From Candidatus Pacearchaeota archaeon (GTDB lineage: Archaea > Nanoarchaeota > Nanoarchaeia > Pacearchaeales > GW2011-AR1), in assembly GCA_002690445.1 (NCBI GenBank), contig NZER01000234.1, positions 1 to 6,709 on the forward strand: a stretch of DNA of 6,709 nucleotides. Reading direction: 5' to 3'. A program made the position numbers and the translations under genes. This document shows positions 4,694-6,709 of this stretch, in pieces. The notes beneath the pieces were generated by a model. It was given only the letters and a program-made list of their open reading frames with translations. It made no database searches and was not told the DNA's origin. Numbering within the stretch: the first letter of the stretch is position 1; each line of letters opens with the position of its first letter.

Positions 4694-6660
4694 CAGGCTC
4701 CCTTTACTCTAGACATTAGCGTCTGTAGATCTGCGGTTCCGCCAGTGCCGCTGGTTGCGCCTCCTGGGCTAGGAGCGCCTCCCGCTGGTGGCCCAGCGAG
4801 CGATTCTCCCTGACCGCCCATTCCTCGTCCCTGACCAACCGCCTCTGGCGATGCTGCTGTTTGGGGCGTTGCGGCGGCTTGGATTGCAGCCAATGGCTCC
4901 ATAAGCATACGCTTGTCAGCTTGCCAGATTGCAAAAGCCTTATCTACGAAGTTTTTAATTGTGTCTGGAGAGGCCAGACCTCCCTGAACCAGGGGGATGA
5001 GTGAACCAACCGTTGCTTGAATTGTTTGCAACAGCCCCATGAACGCCTGTTGTTCGGTCGCAGGATCCTTGCCCAGCGTAGAGCCAGCCTCAATCCTGAT
5101 ATCAAACATTCCCGTGATATCACCAGATGAGAACGAGAGGAATTCATCCTCCCCTCCGGGCCCAGAGATCCTGAGATACCTGGGATCATCCCAATACTGG
5201 CGAATGATAGACAGCATCTGACGCCCAATGCCCTCTACAAATCGCTCTACCAGATCAAGCCGGGTTCCTGCGCGATTACTGCTTAGCTGTGACGAGACAG
5301 CGACCTCCGTTGCGGTCGTTCCCTTTCGGCCCACACCACCCCGCATGTAGACATCAACACCACTGATTTCATACATCATGCGCTGAAGTCCCTGAAGAAC
5401 CATTGGCGTGGTGCTGGGAGGCGCGGCCTCTGGAAGCAGCATGATTGCTTGCCTGATATCTCCAATGTTGGCTGGGATTTCCGCAACCTCCATATCGTTC
5501 TCAGACTCAAGCAGCCCAGCAAGGCTTCCGTCTTCCAGTGCGCCGGGGAGTGCGACCCACTTTCTGCGGGATGAGATCCTGTGATGCTTCAGCAGGTAGC
5601 TCCACTCCTGATTGAGCCTGTCGGCAATGGGCCTGATGGATGCCAGATCTGCAGTCTTTGGCGCATACATCATCCCTGGAACGCGAACGAACTGAAGTTG
5701 CTGGTATGGATACCCGCGCATGAGGAGTGGATCGTCAATGTGACGCAGGATGGTGTCCTTTGAGTCTAGACCCTCTTGCTTCCTGGTAAGCCACAGGCAC
5801 CGCCTTCTGGAGCCATTCTTGGTCCTCGTCCAGTATCTGATTTCGTAAACCGTGATGTACTCAGCGGGCTTCGACTCACCAATGACTGAATCATCTTTGT
5901 AATAGCTGTACTCAGACGGGACCGCCTCAGAGAGCCAGGAGTCCGCAGATATGTTCTTGGGCAGATTAAACCTGTCGTCGGACTGAAGATCTTCAAGCCT
6001 CACGGTTATTCGCTCACACACCCACGGGCATCTGTTTATATCGTCATACCCATCCGGCAGCAGCATGTCCCAAGGGGCCACCCTCTCTGCCGTTGGGTTG
6101 TCCTGCGGGCCCTCATCAAAGGGAAGGTCCTCCCTGGCCATAGCCTCTCTAAGAATCCTGGTGTCTGCCCTTGTGGCCGCTGGCTCCTCCTCCTCATCCT
6201 CCAGCATCTCCGGGCCAACCTCATAGTCCTCTTCAAGGAGAAATGCCCCTGACGGGTCATACCCAATCTTCGCAAAGCCAACGCCATAGAGCATTGCGTC
6301 AAGGGCTGTGTCCTTGATCGTTTTCTTTATGTTGATTTCCCTGAAGACGTAGTTGACCGCAGCCTCTGCGATCTTTGCCCCATCCTTATCGTCTGGGCGA
6401 CGGGGGAGCATCCGCAGGTATGGGTCTGCGCTGATAATGGCTGGCAGTAAAGAGTTGGACGTAGAGAGTAGGAAGTTAAAGTTGGGAACGTCGTCGTCGT
6501 CGTAGTAGACCTCGCTCCTCGCTTTCTGGCCTATGAAGTCCTCGAATGATTTCTTCCACTCGCTAAGAACGTTCTCCTCCATACCCTCTTCAGCACGAGT
6601 GATTCTCTCGTGCCAAAGGTCCACTTCTTTTGCGGTTAATTTTGGTTTTCTTGCTGACAT
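4693..6660 (-). CDS. Phage portal protein
   Basis: The portal is a ring at one head vertex through which DNA enters and leaves and to which the tail attaches. I call this from family-typical features, numbered from the upstream ATG at 6702: an N-terminal helical region, FNFLLSTSNSLLPAIISADP (75-94), DAMLYGVGFAKIGYDP (135-150), WDMLLPDGYDDI (211-222), RPIADRLNQEWSYLL (357-371), and the strongly portal-like GVGRKGTTATEVAVSSQLSS (456-475) before a long helix. The C-terminus (about 612-657) is a Gly/Pro/Ala/Gln-rich low-complexity tail. A very acidic loop (157-173) interrupts the N-terminal half. I prefer the ATG at 6658-6660 (MSARKPKL, 655 residues); the frame stays open to ATG 6702 (MWVHSRF, 669 residues) and no stop is visible to the window edge. 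Neither ATG has a clear ribosome binding site. It probably assembles with the terminase encoded convergently. Confidence 0.92.
   Translation of the reverse strand: MSARKPKLTAKEVDLWHERITRAEEGMEENVLSEWKKSFEDFIGQKARSEVYYDDDDVPNFNFLLSTSNSLLPAIISADPYLRMLPRRPDDKDGAKIAEAAVNYVFREINIKKTIKDTALDAMLYGVGFAKIGYDPSGAFLLEEDYEVGPEMLEDEEEEPAATRADTRILREAMAREDLPFDEGPQDNPTAERVAPWDMLLPDGYDDINRCPWVCERITVRLEDLQSDDRFNLPKNISADSWLSEAVPSEYSYYKDDSVIGESKPAEYITVYEIRYWTRTKNGSRRRCLWLTRKQEGLDSKDTILRHIDDPLLMRGYPYQQLQFVRVPGMMYAPKTADLASIRPIADRLNQEWSYLLKHHRISSRRKWVALPGALEDGSLAGLLESENDMEVAEIPANIGDIRQAIMLLPEAAPPSTTPMVLQGLQRMMYEISGVDVYMRGGVGRKGTTATEVAVSSQLSSNRAGTRLDLVERFVEGIGRQMLSIIRQYWDDPRYLRISGPGGEDEFLSFSSGDITGMFDIRIEAGSTLGKDPATEQQAFMGLLQTIQATVGSLIPLVQGGLASPDTIKNFVDKAFAIWQADKRMLMEPLAAIQAAATPQTAASPEAVGQGRGMGGQGESLAGPPAGGAPSPGGATSGTGGTADLQTLMSRVKGA
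4698..4703 (-). promoter_or_regulatory. Ribosome binding site of the zinc-ribbon gene inside the portal 3' end
   Basis: On the - strand AGGGAG lies four bases before the ATG at 4691-4693, within the last codons of the portal gene. Together with the one-base stop/start overlap TGATG it indicates coupled translation and supports the chosen start. Confidence 0.6.
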
Positions 6661-6709
6661 GGCTTGATGGTACTTGACAATAAAACGAGAATGCACCCAC
6701 ATAATAGAA

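Noticed and set aside
5581..5763. Short + strand ORF inside the portal, and similar ones at 5039-5221 and on the - strand at 5766-5996 and 6036-6302
   Set aside because: All are shadows of the portal frame, which has clear family motifs throughout.

Overview
The window looks like part of a tailed double-stranded DNA phage genome (Caudoviricetes), either a free phage from an environmental sample or a prophage. The evidence is a clear large terminase subunit and a clear portal protein, with small tightly packed genes around them. I cannot name a host. No tRNA, rRNA, CRISPR array, insertion sequence or integrase was seen, and no gene-free stretch exceeds about 30 bases apart from a 46-base gap at 1159-1204.

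Layout. Bases 2-67 (+) are the 3' end of a gene ending in a Gly-rich hydrophobic helix, possibly a small membrane protein. It meets a C5-cytosine DNA methyltransferase (64-1158, -) tail to tail, and both stop codons sit in one CTAG. A 31-residue Lys-rich ORF (1205-1300, -) lies upstream of the methyltransferase on the same strand. From 1323 a rightward packaging block begins: a 104-residue protein with a possible SAP/Rho-N-like fold, a 199-residue protein in the usual place of the small terminase subunit, and the large terminase (2232-4148). Facing it from the right is a leftward block: the portal (from 6660 or 6702 down to 4693), followed with a one-base stop/start overlap by a 186-residue zinc-ribbon protein whose 3' end overlaps the terminase stop by 16 bases.

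How the genes work together. The terminase cuts concatemeric phage DNA and pumps it through the portal ring into the prohead. The two central parts of the packaging motor are therefore present but encoded on opposite, converging strands, which is not the common terminase-then-portal order on one strand. The methyltransferase probably protects phage DNA from host restriction. It is much more GC-rich (121 of 180 bases in three sampled lines) than the terminase (60 of 120 in two sampled lines), which suggests it was acquired separately.

The main points for a second look are the convergent terminase/portal arrangement with a zinc-ribbon plus possible winged-helix gene between them, the Lys-rich micro-ORF that shares a tiny divergent spacer with the packaging block, and the Cys cluster in the terminase linker.
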